Of a stretch of 64,000 nucleotides of DNA, positions 1 to 8,860 are shown in pieces (position 1 is the stretch's first letter; each line of letters opens with the position of its first letter). The DNA is from an uncultured Elusimicrobiales bacterium (GTDB taxonomy: Bacteria > Elusimicrobiota > Elusimicrobia > Elusimicrobiales > Elusimicrobiaceae). A program made the position numbers and the translations under genes. The stretch is from contig CAJTJT010000003.1 in the NCBI GenBank assembly GCA_910576915.1, forward strand, positions 62,001-126,000. The letters are read 5' to 3'. The notes below the pieces were generated by a model, which did no database searches, had not been told where the DNA came from, and worked only from the letters and a program-made list of their open reading frames with translations.

Positions 1-186
1 CGCGGTGAGCAGGCGCCCCGCGCGGCTTTCGTGCCGGCGCGAAACCCACCAAAGCCCCAAAAATAAAATAACGCTTACCGCTACGATTGTTACAGAGTGG
101 GTGGTAACGGGCATACGAAGGCCGCCCAGCGTAACACCCCAGTCATGGTCCAAAATGTGATGAGAAATAATTTCAGCTACGTCCAT
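1..186 (-). CDS. atpB: ATP synthase F0 subunit a, N-terminal part (cut by window edge)
   Basis: Reading leftward from an ATG at 186, 62 codons stay open to the window edge. The peptide starts MDVAEIISHH and goes on to a hydrophobic segment at about residues 32-48, which is the usual N-terminus of the F0 a subunit that forms the proton half-channels. It overlaps the end of the atpZ-like gene by 14 bp, the normal gene order at the head of an atp operon. The assignment rests on this N-terminus and on the neighbour; the catalytic arginine helix lies outside the window. Confidence 0.8.
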   Translation of the reverse strand, partial: MDVAEIISHHILDHDWGVTLGGLRMPVTTHSVTIVAVSVILFLGLWWVSRRHESRAGRLLTA

Positions 187-430
187 CTTTTTTTTCCGCC
201 TTTTTTAAATTTGCGTCCGCGCGGGACATATTTTTAGCCGCGCGCAAAATAATATAAAATCCCAAAGCAAACCCGGCAAACGCGCCCGCAACAAGCAGCC
301 ACGGCCCAGAACCTAATTTCCCGTCCAGCACATAACCGGCCCAGGTACCCAGCACCACCGACACCGCAAATTCAATTCCCAGCGAGGTGATTTCTACATG
401 GTCCTGTTTGGAAAAAGGCCCCAACGCCAT
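173..430 (-). CDS. atpZ: AtpZ/AtpI family F0F1 ATP synthase-associated protein
   Basis: An 85-residue protein with two membrane helices (about 16-34 and 43-64) joined by a short glycine-rich loop, then a lysine-rich cytoplasmic tail. This is the size and layout of AtpI/AtpZ proteins, which help ion-ring assembly or Mg uptake for ATP synthase. It is the first gene of a leftward operon and overlaps atpB. A good ribosome-binding site (GGGGGAA) lies 4 nt before the ATG. An inverted repeat at 446-463 lies between the -10 box and the gene. Confidence 0.8.
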   Translation of the reverse strand: MALGPFSKQDHVEITSLGIEFAVSVVLGTWAGYVLDGKLGSGPWLLVAGAFAGFALGFYIILRAAKNMSRADANLKKAEKKDGRS

Positions 431-445
431 ACGTTCCCCCAGGTT

Positions 446-463
446 ACTTACCGAGCGGTAAGT
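446..463. promoter_or_regulatory. Operator-like palindrome before the atp operon
   Basis: ACTTACCGAGCGGTAAGT has perfect 8-bp arms around a 2-bp centre. A -10 box for the leftward atpZ gene (TATAAT on the minus strand, 472-477) lies just upstream, so the palindrome would cover the first transcribed bases, a typical repressor position. The core TTACCG-N2-CGGTAA recurs at 2101-2118. Confidence 0.55.
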
Positions 464-544
464 ATACCAATATTATAAAACAATTTCCGGCAAAAAGCTA
501 TCTTTTCGCGCGAAAAAAACCGCTCTCTTTTATTGTATTAAAAA

Positions 545-573
545 AACCCCGCTTTTGGGGCGGGGTTTTTTGG
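545..573 (-). terminator. Terminator after the amylase gene
   Basis: Stem AACCCCGC/GCGGGGTT with a 7-nt loop. A-tracts on the left give a U-run in the minus-strand transcript, and T-tracts on the right make it possibly bidirectional. Confidence 0.85.
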
Positions 574-587
574 TAAAAAATGCGTTT

Positions 588-2045
588 TTATACGGCAAAC
601 GCAAAGATTTTACACTCGTAAGGCTTCAAGTTCAGTTCATAGCCCTGGGAAAGCATTTCGGGCGTGACGGTGAGTTTCTCGCCGGAGAATTCCTCCGTAA
701 TCGTTCCGTTTTCGCCGTAAACGCCTTTCATGGATACCCGGCCTTTGGCGGGGGTTCCGCTGTAGTTAATGAAAATCATCTTTCCCGTATTCATCTGCTT
801 CCACTGCCAGGACAAAATGTTACGGTTGGAATCATCCCCCAGCGGGGCTACGTCGCGCAGGGACCATTGGCCCCCGTGGAAAGCCGGCTCGGACGCGATT
901 TCCAGCAGTTTCCGGTAATACGCGTGGACGGCTTCGTCCTCTACAAACGAGTCTTTGGCGTACTGAATCGGCATGCGCGCGGGGCGGCCCAAAATTTGGA
1001 ACAGGTGGAAAAGCCGTGCGCCGGGCAGCGTGGCGATAATGGTGCTGGCGGCGAGCGATTTTTCGCGCCCGAAGGCTTTTAAGGCTTCTTCCTCGTCGTG
1101 ATTGGACGTAAAGCGGATGGAACGCATCTGATACAAGTGTTCCGCGCCCAGGTGGCCTTTGATGTTTTCCGGCGTGGAAAAGCGCAGGCGGTCGTAGAGC
1201 ACTTTATCGTACGTATAGTCGAAACCCATTTCCTGGATTTCCCATTCAAGGCCCCAATACACTTCGGCAATAAATACAAATTCGGGATATTTTTCGCGCA
1301 CGGCGTTTAATGCCTGGTGCCAAAATTCTTCTTTGGGCAGTTCGCCGCCGATAAATTCCCACCACGTATCGCGGTGCACTTTATTGAGCGACAGCATCGC
1401 CATATCGCAGCGTACGCCGTCGCACATGCCGGCTACGCGGCAAAGGTTATCCAGCATAAATTCGCGCGTTTTGGGATTAAAATAGTTCAGCTGGGCGCTG
1501 TCGGTCCACGGTGCGAAATACGGGTCGCGCCCGTGGGCGATATATACGCCGTCCGGGTTTTTAAAAAACCAGTCTTTGTGCGCATGCGGCTCGGTCTTGC
1601 CCGTGTTAATAAACAAATCCGGGTTGGCTGTAACAGCCGGGCAGTCGATAGCCGTATGGTTGCCCACAAAATCGAGCAGTAAAATTATCCCCTTGGCGTG
1701 AAGTCTTTCGCGCAGTTTGGCGAGGGCTTCATTCCCCCCCAGCGCTTCGTCCACTTCGTATTCGTAGACGGCATACGGAGAAGCCGTAATGTCGTTTACG
1801 TTAAAATCCGGCTCGATATTACGGATGGCGTCTTTAATTTCGTCCACACCGCGCGCAATTTCCCGCGCGGCCGGGCTTTGTTTCCATACGCCCATCAGCC
1901 AAACGGCGTCAAACCCCATGGCTTTGGCGTCGTCCAGGAATTGTTCCGGAACGTCGGCCAAGTTAAAAGCACGCCCGTGCTTCGCTTCCAGGCGGTTAAG
2001 CCAGGAACGCGTATTTACTTCTAAGATGTGCGGATTTGTCCTCAT
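588..2045 (-). CDS. Alpha-amylase family glycoside hydrolase (GH13)
   Basis: A 485-residue protein with the GH13 barrel motifs in order: the LDFVGNH region near 125-130 (motif I), GVRCDMA with the nucleophile Asp214 (motif II), IAEVYW with the acid/base Glu261 (motif III), and SNHDEE with Asp317 (motif IV). A small all-beta C-terminal domain follows. No signal peptide is visible, so it is probably cytoplasmic and acts on glycogen or imported alpha-glucans. It has its own sigma70-type promoter and terminator. The exact substrate cannot be read from the sequence. Confidence 0.88.
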   Translation of the reverse strand: MRTNPHILEVNTRSWLNRLEAKHGRAFNLADVPEQFLDDAKAMGFDAVWLMGVWKQSPAAREIARGVDEIKDAIRNIEPDFNVNDITASPYAVYEYEVDEALGGNEALAKLRERLHAKGIILLLDFVGNHTAIDCPAVTANPDLFINTGKTEPHAHKDWFFKNPDGVYIAHGRDPYFAPWTDSAQLNYFNPKTREFMLDNLCRVAGMCDGVRCDMAMLSLNKVHRDTWWEFIGGELPKEEFWHQALNAVREKYPEFVFIAEVYWGLEWEIQEMGFDYTYDKVLYDRLRFSTPENIKGHLGAEHLYQMRSIRFTSNHDEEEALKAFGREKSLAASTIIATLPGARLFHLFQILGRPARMPIQYAKDSFVEDEAVHAYYRKLLEIASEPAFHGGQWSLRDVAPLGDDSNRNILSWQWKQMNTGKMIFINYSGTPAKGRVSMKGVYGENGTITEEFSGEKLTVTPEMLSQGYELNLKPYECKIFAFAV

Positions 2046-2065
2046 ACATAATTCCCCTATTATGT

Positions 2066-2094
2066 TTTATAGCACTTTCTGACGGCGCTTGCAA
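2066..2094 (-). promoter_or_regulatory. Promoter of the amylase gene
   Basis: On the minus strand there is TTGCAA (2089-2094), a 17-bp spacer and TATAAA (2066-2071), about 20 nt before the ATG. A GGGGA ribosome-binding site lies between. Confidence 0.65.
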
Positions 2095-2100
2095 ACATTT

Positions 2101-2118
2101 TTTTACCGTACGGTAAAA
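2101..2118. promoter_or_regulatory. Perfect 18-bp palindrome upstream of the amylase promoter
   Basis: TTTTACCGTACGGTAAAA is fully palindromic and ends 6 bp upstream of the amylase -35 box, where an activator would bind. It shares the TTACCG-N2-CGGTAA core with the palindrome before the atp operon. Confidence 0.55.
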
Positions 2119-2121
2119 TAT

Positions 2122-2158
2122 AAAAAAACGCCGGGGGAACGCTTGGTTCCTCCGGCGT
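2122..2158 (-). terminator. Terminator after gyrA
   Basis: A 13-bp stem (2128-2140 with 2146-2158, one G-T pair) and 5-nt loop, followed on the minus strand by seven T. It closes the gyrA transcript. Confidence 0.85.
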
Positions 2159-2176
2159 GTGAAACTTCAAACTAAG

Positions 2177-4693
2177 TTATTTGGTTTCGGGTTCCGCGGC
2201 TTCGCTTTCTTCCTCGTCTTTTACGACGGGAGCGATGCGGGCGATGCGGTCGCCTTCTTCCATTTTGGCCAACGTGACGCCTTGGGCGTTGCGGCTGACG
2301 GAGCGGATATCGGCACAGCGGACGCGGATGGTCATACCCTTTTCGGTTACGATCATGAGGTCTTTGCTTTCGTCGACGAGCTTAATGCCCACCACGGAGC
2401 CGTTGCGCGCGCTCGTTTTAATGGTGATGACGCCCATGCCGCCGCGGTTCTGGCGTTTGTATTCGCTGAATTCGGTGCGCTTGCCAAAGCCGTTTTCGCA
2501 GACGGACAACACGTCGGGCTGGGGTTCGTCGTTCGGCGCATGTTCCATACCCACGACCACGTCCCCTTCGCCTAGGTTAATGGCGCGGACGCCCTTGGCC
2601 GGGCGACCCATACAGCGGACTTGGTTTTCATCGAAGCGAATGGATTTGCCGTGCTTGGTGGCGACGATAATGTCGGACTTGCCGTGTGTCGTCTGTACGC
2701 CCACCAGTACGTCCCCTTCTTCCAACCCGATCGCAATAATGCCCGATCGGCGGATATTGGCAAATTCGCCCAGTTCCACGCGCTTAATGCTGCCATAGCG
2801 GGTGCACATCGTCAGATAGGTATTTTCGCAGTTTTTGGGGTCAAAATCCTCAATCGCCACGGCGGAGGTTACTTTTTCTTCGCCGGTCAGCTGCAAGAGG
2901 TTCACAATCGCTTTACCCTTGGACATACGGTTGCCTTCGGGGATTTCAAACGCCCGCAAGGCAAACACGCGGCCGCGGTTGGTAAACATCAAAATGGTGG
3001 CGTGCGACGACGTAATAAAGAGATGCTCCATAAAGTCCTCTTCTTTCGTCTTGCTGCCGATGATACCTTTTCCGCCGCGGTTCTGGCTCTTGTAGGTGGA
3101 AAGCGGAATGCGTTTGGCGTAGCCGTCGTTGGAAATGGTGATGACGACGTCTTCTTTTTCGATTAAGTCTTCCATCGAGAAGTCCGTCATATCCGGCCCG
3201 ATTTGCGTGCGGCGTTCGTCGCCGTACGTCTTTTTGAGCTCGGTCAGTTCTTCCACGATGATGTCCAAAATCTTCTGCGGGCTGCCCAAAATTCCCTGCA
3301 ATTCTTCAATGAGTTTTAACAGGTCTTTGCGTTCGTTTTCAATCGCCAAGGACGACAGTTGGGTCAGCTGGTGCAAGCGCATATCCAAAATGGCCTGCGC
3401 CTGAACTTCGGACAAGGTAAAACGCGTCATCAACGTAAACTTGGCTTCGGTCGGGTCTTTAGCGTTACGGATAATGGCGACGACTTCGTCCATATTCGCA
3501 ATCGCGATTAACAACCCGTTGAGCACGTGTTCGCGCTTCATCGCTTTGTTTAAATCAAATTTTGTGCGGTTGGTAATAACTTCCTGACGGTGTTTTACAT
3601 ACGCCTTCATTACCTCTTTAAGCGACAGCACGCGCGGGCGGCCGTCCACAATCGCCAGCATATTGACGGGGAAGGTGGTCTGCAGCTGGGTGTGTTTGTA
3701 GAGGTGGTTGAGCACCACTTGGGCGTTTCCGTCGCGTTTGACCTCGATGACTAGGCGCATACCGCGTCTGTCCGACTCGTCGCGGATGTCGGAAATATCG
3801 GTAATCTTTTTATCGCGCACCAAGCCGACGATGGTTTCAATCAGCGAGGTTTTATTTACCTGATACGGAATTTCGGTTACGATGATCGCTTCGCGGCCGT
3901 TTTTGCGTTCTTCAATTTCCGTGGCGGCCTGTACGCGCACGCTGCCGTGGCCCGTTTCGAAGTATTCGTAAATGCCTTTGGTGCCGCGGATAATAGCCCC
4001 CGTCGGGAAATCCGGCCCTTTGATAATTTTCATCATCTCTTTGGTCGTGACATCGGGGTTTTTGATGTATTCAATAATACCGTCGCACACTTCGCCCAGG
4101 TTGTGGGTGGGAATGTTGGTGGCCATACCTACGGCGATACCGGAGGAACCGTTGACGAGAAGCGCCGGCAGTTTAGCCGGCAAAACAGAGGGTTCCATTA
4201 AAGAACCGTCGTAGTTGGGAATCATTTTGACGGTGTCTTTATCCAAGTCCGCCAGCATTTCTTCGGAAATGCGCTGGAGGCGGCATTCGGTGTAACGCAT
4301 AGCGGCGGCGGAATCGCCGTCGATGGAACCGAAGTTGCCCTGGCCGTCTACCAAGGTTTTGCGGATGGAAAAATCCTGCGCCAAACGTACGAGGGTATCG
4401 TAGACGGCAATGTCGCCGTGCGGGTGGTATTTACCGAGCACGTCACCTACCACACGGGCGGATTTTTTGTAGGGTTTGTTGTATTTCAAACCCATTTCGT
4501 TCATGGAATACAACACGCGGCGGTGTACGGGTTTTAAACCGTCGCGCACGTCCGGCAGGGCGCGGCCTACGATAACGCTCATTGCGTAATCGATGTAATA
4601 CGAACGCATTTCGCCCGCAATATCGCGCTGTTGGATGTTGCCGAACAAGTCCACATTTTGGGACTGCGGCTGATTCAAATTTTCTTCGCTCAT
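2177..4693 (-). CDS. gyrA: DNA gyrase subunit A
   Basis: An 838-residue protein matching GyrA from end to end: N-terminal winged-helix breakage domain, catalytic tyrosine in AMRYTECRL near residue 125, coiled-coil tower, and a C-terminal beta-pinwheel with the GQNRGGKG-like GyrA box (present as SQNRGGKGI). With GyrB it introduces negative supercoils. The residue matching E. coli Ser83 is Ile95 (HPHGDIAVYD), the position altered in many quinolone-resistant strains. An AGGAGA ribosome-binding site precedes the ATG, and the gene follows gyrB by 72 bp, likely in one operon. Confidence 0.97.
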   Translation of the reverse strand: MSEENLNQPQSQNVDLFGNIQQRDIAGEMRSYYIDYAMSVIVGRALPDVRDGLKPVHRRVLYSMNEMGLKYNKPYKKSARVVGDVLGKYHPHGDIAVYDTLVRLAQDFSIRKTLVDGQGNFGSIDGDSAAAMRYTECRLQRISEEMLADLDKDTVKMIPNYDGSLMEPSVLPAKLPALLVNGSSGIAVGMATNIPTHNLGEVCDGIIEYIKNPDVTTKEMMKIIKGPDFPTGAIIRGTKGIYEYFETGHGSVRVQAATEIEERKNGREAIIVTEIPYQVNKTSLIETIVGLVRDKKITDISDIRDESDRRGMRLVIEVKRDGNAQVVLNHLYKHTQLQTTFPVNMLAIVDGRPRVLSLKEVMKAYVKHRQEVITNRTKFDLNKAMKREHVLNGLLIAIANMDEVVAIIRNAKDPTEAKFTLMTRFTLSEVQAQAILDMRLHQLTQLSSLAIENERKDLLKLIEELQGILGSPQKILDIIVEELTELKKTYGDERRTQIGPDMTDFSMEDLIEKEDVVITISNDGYAKRIPLSTYKSQNRGGKGIIGSKTKEEDFMEHLFITSSHATILMFTNRGRVFALRAFEIPEGNRMSKGKAIVNLLQLTGEEKVTSAVAIEDFDPKNCENTYLTMCTRYGSIKRVELGEFANIRRSGIIAIGLEEGDVLVGVQTTHGKSDIIVATKHGKSIRFDENQVRCMGRPAKGVRAINLGEGDVVVGMEHAPNDEPQPDVLSVCENGFGKRTEFSEYKRQNRGGMGVITIKTSARNGSVVGIKLVDESKDLMIVTEKGMTIRVRCADIRSVSRNAQGVTLAKMEEGDRIARIAPVVKDEEESEAAEPETK

Positions 4694-4765
4694 GCTAAAA
4701 ATCTCCTGTTACGGATAAATCGTTTGGCGCCAGAACGTGTGTTAAGTACGCCCCGGCGCACGGGG

Positions 4766-7237
4766 TTAAATGTCCAAGTTCTTTACTTCCAGGGCGTGGG
4801 ATTGGATGAAGTCGCGGCGCGGCTCCACGCGGTCGCCCATCAGCATGGTGAACGCCTGTTCCGTGTCGGCGGCGTCGTTGATTTTAACCTGGATTAATTT
4901 GCGTTTGGCCGGGTCCATGGTGGTTTCCCACAGCTGTTCGGGGTTCATTTCACCCAGACCTTTGTAGCGCTGAATCGTCGCGCCGGAGGACGCGGCCTCT
5001 TTCACCGCATGCAGCAGTTCCGCCAAGCTGTAGACGAGCGCGTCCGTCTTGCCGTTATTTACTTTAAACAACGGGTTCACGCGTTCTTTTTCGTTGGTGA
5101 TGACCGGGTACTGCGCAAACGTAAATCCGAACGTTTCCATTTTCTTTTCGTCGGCCAAGAGTTTGCCGAATTCGAACAGGCTCTGGTGTTCGGGCACTAA
5201 AGAATCGGCGGAAATGGCGTTTACGTCTACGCCGTCTGCGGCCAGTTCTTCGCGTTTTTCCTGAATATACTGTTCTTCGTACGATCGGTATTCTTGTTCC
5301 ATATAGAAATAGCGGAAACCGCCGCTTTTGAGCGGAATGCGGTACACCGGCACGCGGCCTTCGGCCAGGAAAGCCATAAAGTCAGCAAGCGTAATGTTTT
5401 TGACTTCCAGTTTACCGAGTATGTCCTCTACGTCACGCAGCACTTTTAACAGGTCGCGCAAAGAGTCATGCGTCAAATCTTCATTCTTTTTCATATCTGT
5501 AACGGTTACCGTGGCAAGGCCTTCTTTCATCAGCCATTGCTGCATCTGGTCTTCCGTCTGCAGATATTGTTCCACTTTTCCTTTTTTCACTTTATAGAGC
5601 GGCGGCTGCGCCAAATAGACGTGGCCCTGCTCGATAAGCGGTTTTAACTGGCGGTAGAAGAACGTGAGCAGCAGCGTGGAAATGTGCTGGCCGTCGACGT
5701 CGGCATCGGCCATCAGAATAATTTTATTGTAGCGGAGTTTGGTAATATCAAAACCGCCTTCCCCTTCGCCTACGCCCGTACCGACGGCGGCGATTAAGTC
5801 GCGCACCGTGTCGCTGGACAGAATTTTAACGAGCGGGGCTTTTTCCACGTTCAAAATTTTACCGCGCAGCGGCAAAATAGCCTGAAACACGCGGTCGCGG
5901 CCCTGTTTGGCCGAACCGCCTGCGGAGTCACCTTCGACGAGGAACAATTCGCACTTGGCCGATTCGCGTTCTTGGCAGTCCGCCAGTTTCCCGGGCAGTC
6001 CGCCGCTTTCCAAGGCGCCTTTGCGGCGGGTTAAATCGCGCGCTTTGCGGGCGGCTTCGCGGGCTACGGCCGCGCCGACGCATTTTTCGCAAATGGCTTT
6101 GGCGGTTTTGGGGTTTTCTTCAAAAAAAGTAGATAAAGTTTCCCCCACTACGGAGCGTACAATACCTTCCACCTCCGAGTTGCCGAGCTTCGTTTTCGTC
6201 TGCCCTTCAAACTGCGGGTGCGGAATTTTGACGGACAAAACCGCCGTCAGCCCTTCTTTAATATCGTCGCCGCCGACGGAAATATCTTTGTGTTTGGAAA
6301 TGTTGTTGTTTTTAATGTATTCGTTAATAATACGCGTAAGCGCGCTTCTGAAACCGCTTAAATGCGTACCGCCTTCCACGGTGTGAATGTTATTCACAAA
6401 GGAGAAGGTATTTTCGGAATAGCTTTCGTTGTATTGGATAGCGAACGAAATATAATTGTCCCCCACTTCTTTGGTGAGGTAAATCGGTTCCGGATTGATG
6501 ACGGTTTTGTTGGTATTTAAATACTTGGCAAACTGGGCGATACCGCCTTCGAAATGGAAGGTAACGGTCTGGTCGTTTTCTTTGCGTTCGTCGGTATAGA
6601 CAATTTTTACGCCCGCGTTCAAAAACGCGAGTTCGCGCAAGCGGTTGCCGATAGTTTCGTACGAAAACGCCACGTCGCCGAAGATTTCTTTATCGGCGTG
6701 GAAGGTTACTTTGGTACCGTGTTCGTTCGTGTCGCCGATGACGGCCACTTTGTCTTCCGGCTTACCGCGGTGGTAGCGCTGAAAGTGGACTTTGCCGTCG
6801 CGGCGGACTTCCACTTCCATGGTTTCGGAAAGCGCGTTCACGCAGGACACACCCACACCGTGCAAACCGCCGGACACTTTATAGGCGCCGCTGTCGAACT
6901 TACCGCCCGCGTGGAGTACGGTCATAACGACTTCCAGGGCCGATTTATTGCGCAGTTTAGCGTCTTTGGCGTTCTTCATCAGGTCGACCGGGATACCGCG
7001 TCCGTCGTCCTGAATAGAACAGGTCATATCGTCTTTAATGGTAACGGTAATGGTGGTGGCGCCGCCGGCTAAAATTTCGTCGACGGAGTTATCCACCACT
7101 TCGTACACCAGGTGGTGCAAACCGGGCAAGCCCGTCGAGCCGATATACATGGCCGGGCGTTTGCGCACCGCTTCCAAACCTTCTAAAACGGTAATTTTTG
7201 AAGAATCATAATCCTTCTCTTTCTGTTCGTCAGTCAT
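4766..7237 (-). CDS. gyrB: DNA gyrase subunit B
   Basis: An 823-residue ATPase subunit of gyrase. The GHKL ATP site shows EVVDNSVDE (Asn50) and DDGRGIP (78-84). The TOPRIM domain shows EGDSAGG starting at Glu435 and DADVDGQH near 512. The length is that of the Gram-negative type, with an insert of roughly 150 residues between TOPRIM and the conserved C-terminal part (QRYKGLGEMNPEQLWETT). It lies 29 bp after the dciA-like gene in the leftward dnaA-gyrA block. Confidence 0.97.
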   Translation of the reverse strand: MTDEQKEKDYDSSKITVLEGLEAVRKRPAMYIGSTGLPGLHHLVYEVVDNSVDEILAGGATTITVTIKDDMTCSIQDDGRGIPVDLMKNAKDAKLRNKSALEVVMTVLHAGGKFDSGAYKVSGGLHGVGVSCVNALSETMEVEVRRDGKVHFQRYHRGKPEDKVAVIGDTNEHGTKVTFHADKEIFGDVAFSYETIGNRLRELAFLNAGVKIVYTDERKENDQTVTFHFEGGIAQFAKYLNTNKTVINPEPIYLTKEVGDNYISFAIQYNESYSENTFSFVNNIHTVEGGTHLSGFRSALTRIINEYIKNNNISKHKDISVGGDDIKEGLTAVLSVKIPHPQFEGQTKTKLGNSEVEGIVRSVVGETLSTFFEENPKTAKAICEKCVGAAVAREAARKARDLTRRKGALESGGLPGKLADCQERESAKCELFLVEGDSAGGSAKQGRDRVFQAILPLRGKILNVEKAPLVKILSSDTVRDLIAAVGTGVGEGEGGFDITKLRYNKIILMADADVDGQHISTLLLTFFYRQLKPLIEQGHVYLAQPPLYKVKKGKVEQYLQTEDQMQQWLMKEGLATVTVTDMKKNEDLTHDSLRDLLKVLRDVEDILGKLEVKNITLADFMAFLAEGRVPVYRIPLKSGGFRYFYMEQEYRSYEEQYIQEKREELAADGVDVNAISADSLVPEHQSLFEFGKLLADEKKMETFGFTFAQYPVITNEKERVNPLFKVNNGKTDALVYSLAELLHAVKEAASSGATIQRYKGLGEMNPEQLWETTMDPAKRKLIQVKINDAADTEQAFTMLMGDRVEPRRDFIQSHALEVKNLDI

Positions 7238-7266
7238 GAAAACTCCTTGAGTCAGAATACTAAAAT

Positions 7267-7563
7267 CTATTGGATTTCTATTTTTTCAATCCAGGGTTCG
7301 TCAAAATGCTTGTTAAGCTCCGCTATCAGCTGCCGCCGCCGCGCAATCAGTTCGTTTTTCGCTACGGAAATTTTAACCTGCACGTACAGCGTGCCGCCCT
7401 GCACGGCCTTTAACACCCAAAATTTCGCTTTGTTTCCCACAAGCTGCGTCCAAACATGGTCCAGAATCATCAAGCGGTTCAAACGGCGGTTCAGCACGTT
7501 GTAATTTCTATCCAACTCCGCGCTGGAACGCCACTGTTTTTTGGGGTTTTGGCCAAATTTCAT
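7267..7563 (-). CDS. dciA: DciA-like helicase loader (DUF721 family)
   Basis: A 98-residue protein with the DUF721/DciA pattern: a helical N-terminus, then a VWTQLVG segment and a short beta region containing GTLYVQVKIS followed by a long amphipathic helix. DciA is the ancestral loader of the replicative helicase DnaB. The position between dnaN and gyrB is typical of this family. Its ATG overlaps the dnaN stop codon by one base (TAATG), which suggests translational coupling. Short size and low conservation limit certainty. Confidence 0.72.
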   Translation of the reverse strand: MKFGQNPKKQWRSSAELDRNYNVLNRRLNRLMILDHVWTQLVGNKAKFWVLKAVQGGTLYVQVKISVAKNELIARRRQLIAELNKHFDEPWIEKIEIQ

Positions 7564-8672
7564 TACGCTCTAACCGGCATGATGACGTATTTAAACGTCG
7601 CGTCGCCCACAGGTTCCACCAGCACGGGCTGGGAGGCGTTCACAAACGAGAACGACACTTTATCCGTACCGATGTTTTTAAGTACGTCGATAATATACTG
7701 CGGGTTGAAAGCGGCGTCGAACGCTTCCTGGGTATATTCCACGGGCAGTTCGTCGGTAAATTCCATGTTTTGGGAATTGGACGACACGGTCAGCGCGTTG
7801 TTTTCCAGTTTGTATTTTACCACGCTGCCAAATTCGCCGGAGCACAACGCCGAACGGCGGGTGGAAGCCAGTAAATCTTTGGAAAACACTTCAAAACCAA
7901 TGTTTTTCTTGGTGGGAATAACCTGATTGTAATTGGGGAAATTCCCTTCAATCAAGCGCGAAATAAACGTGGTTTCGTTCATTACAAAACTGACTTGGTT
8001 GGACGATACGCTGACTTCGATTTTACTGTCCTTGTCCGGTTTGGCGATGCCGATATAGCGGCAGACTTCGTTTAAAATTTTGGTGGGAATAATGATTTTA
8101 AACTCTTTGGAACCGGCCAACGCTTCGTGCGTGGCGACGGCCAAGCGGCCGCCGTCCGTGGCGACGATTTCAAACTTTTCAGCCGTATTGTTCCACAAAA
8201 GACCGTTTAAAATATAGCGGGTTTCCTGCGTAGAGGCGGAAAAAGCCGTCTTTTCAATCATCTTCTGCAGTTCAATAGGATCAAACGATACGCTGTTTTC
8301 GTGTTCCACTTCGGGGATGGCGGGATATTCGGACTTGGGAGTACCGATTACCCAAAATTTGCTTTTGCCGGATTTGATATGAAATTTGTTGTTTTCGTCC
8401 GAATACAAATTAATTTCTTTGTCATCGGGTAAGTTTTTGATGATGTCGGAAAACTCTTTCATCGGAACAGTCAGGCTGCCTTCTTCTTCCACTTCGGCAT
8501 TTACAAAGTGGACGGTGGCCATTTCCATATCGGTGCGCACGAGTTTGATTTTGCCGCTCTGCGCCTCAATTAAAAAGTTATGCAGGATAGGCAAGGTGGT
8601 GCGGGAGGAAACGCCCGCGGACACGATTTGGATGCCTTCCAAAAGAGTAGCTTTAGTAATATTTATTTTCAT
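7563..8672 (-). CDS. dnaN: DNA polymerase III sliding clamp (beta subunit)
   Basis: A 369-residue protein with the three repeated clamp folds and the conserved end (EPVGDATFKYVIMPVRA), where the C-terminal residues form the clamp's protein-binding region. It forms the ring that tethers the replicative polymerase to DNA. It lies directly after dnaA, separated by the DnaA-box region, and is coupled to dciA downstream. Confidence 0.96.
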   Translation of the reverse strand: MKINITKATLLEGIQIVSAGVSSRTTLPILHNFLIEAQSGKIKLVRTDMEMATVHFVNAEVEEEGSLTVPMKEFSDIIKNLPDDKEINLYSDENNKFHIKSGKSKFWVIGTPKSEYPAIPEVEHENSVSFDPIELQKMIEKTAFSASTQETRYILNGLLWNNTAEKFEIVATDGGRLAVATHEALAGSKEFKIIIPTKILNEVCRYIGIAKPDKDSKIEVSVSSNQVSFVMNETTFISRLIEGNFPNYNQVIPTKKNIGFEVFSKDLLASTRRSALCSGEFGSVVKYKLENNALTVSSNSQNMEFTDELPVEYTQEAFDAAFNPQYIIDVLKNIGTDKVSFSFVNASQPVLVEPVGDATFKYVIMPVRA

Positions 8673-8707
8673 ATTTTTATATCTCTGTTATTATGTCCTG
8701 TTTATTG

Positions 8708-8860
8708 TGTGGATAATGTTACTTTCCCTATACAATCCGGCGGGCGGGAATGTGCACAACCCGGTTTTTTTATCCACACGCTGCACTGCTGAAAATTTTA
8801 TCCCCATGTATTCCGTTTTTACGGCGGAGTTATCCACCGGTTGTTTACTTGTTATCCACA
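8708..8860. other. Probable oriC: DnaA-box cluster between dnaA and dnaN
   Basis: Five DnaA boxes fall in 153 bp. They are TTATCCACA at 8770-8778 and 8852-8860, the same box inverted at 8708-8716, and one-mismatch forms at 8830-8838 (TTATCCACC) and 8798-8806 (TTATCCCCA). The last exact box overlaps the end of dnaA. The spacing and place between dnaA and dnaN fit a bacterial origin. A second AT-rich tract lies upstream of dnaA (10247-10500). Confidence 0.75.

Noticed and set aside
555..1082. Long rightward reading frame opposite the amylase gene
   Set aside because: It is on the opposite strand of a confident GH13 gene, shows no domain, and such shadows are common in GC-rich codon usage. Similar frames opposite gyrA, gyrB, dnaA and the usher were rejected for the same reason.
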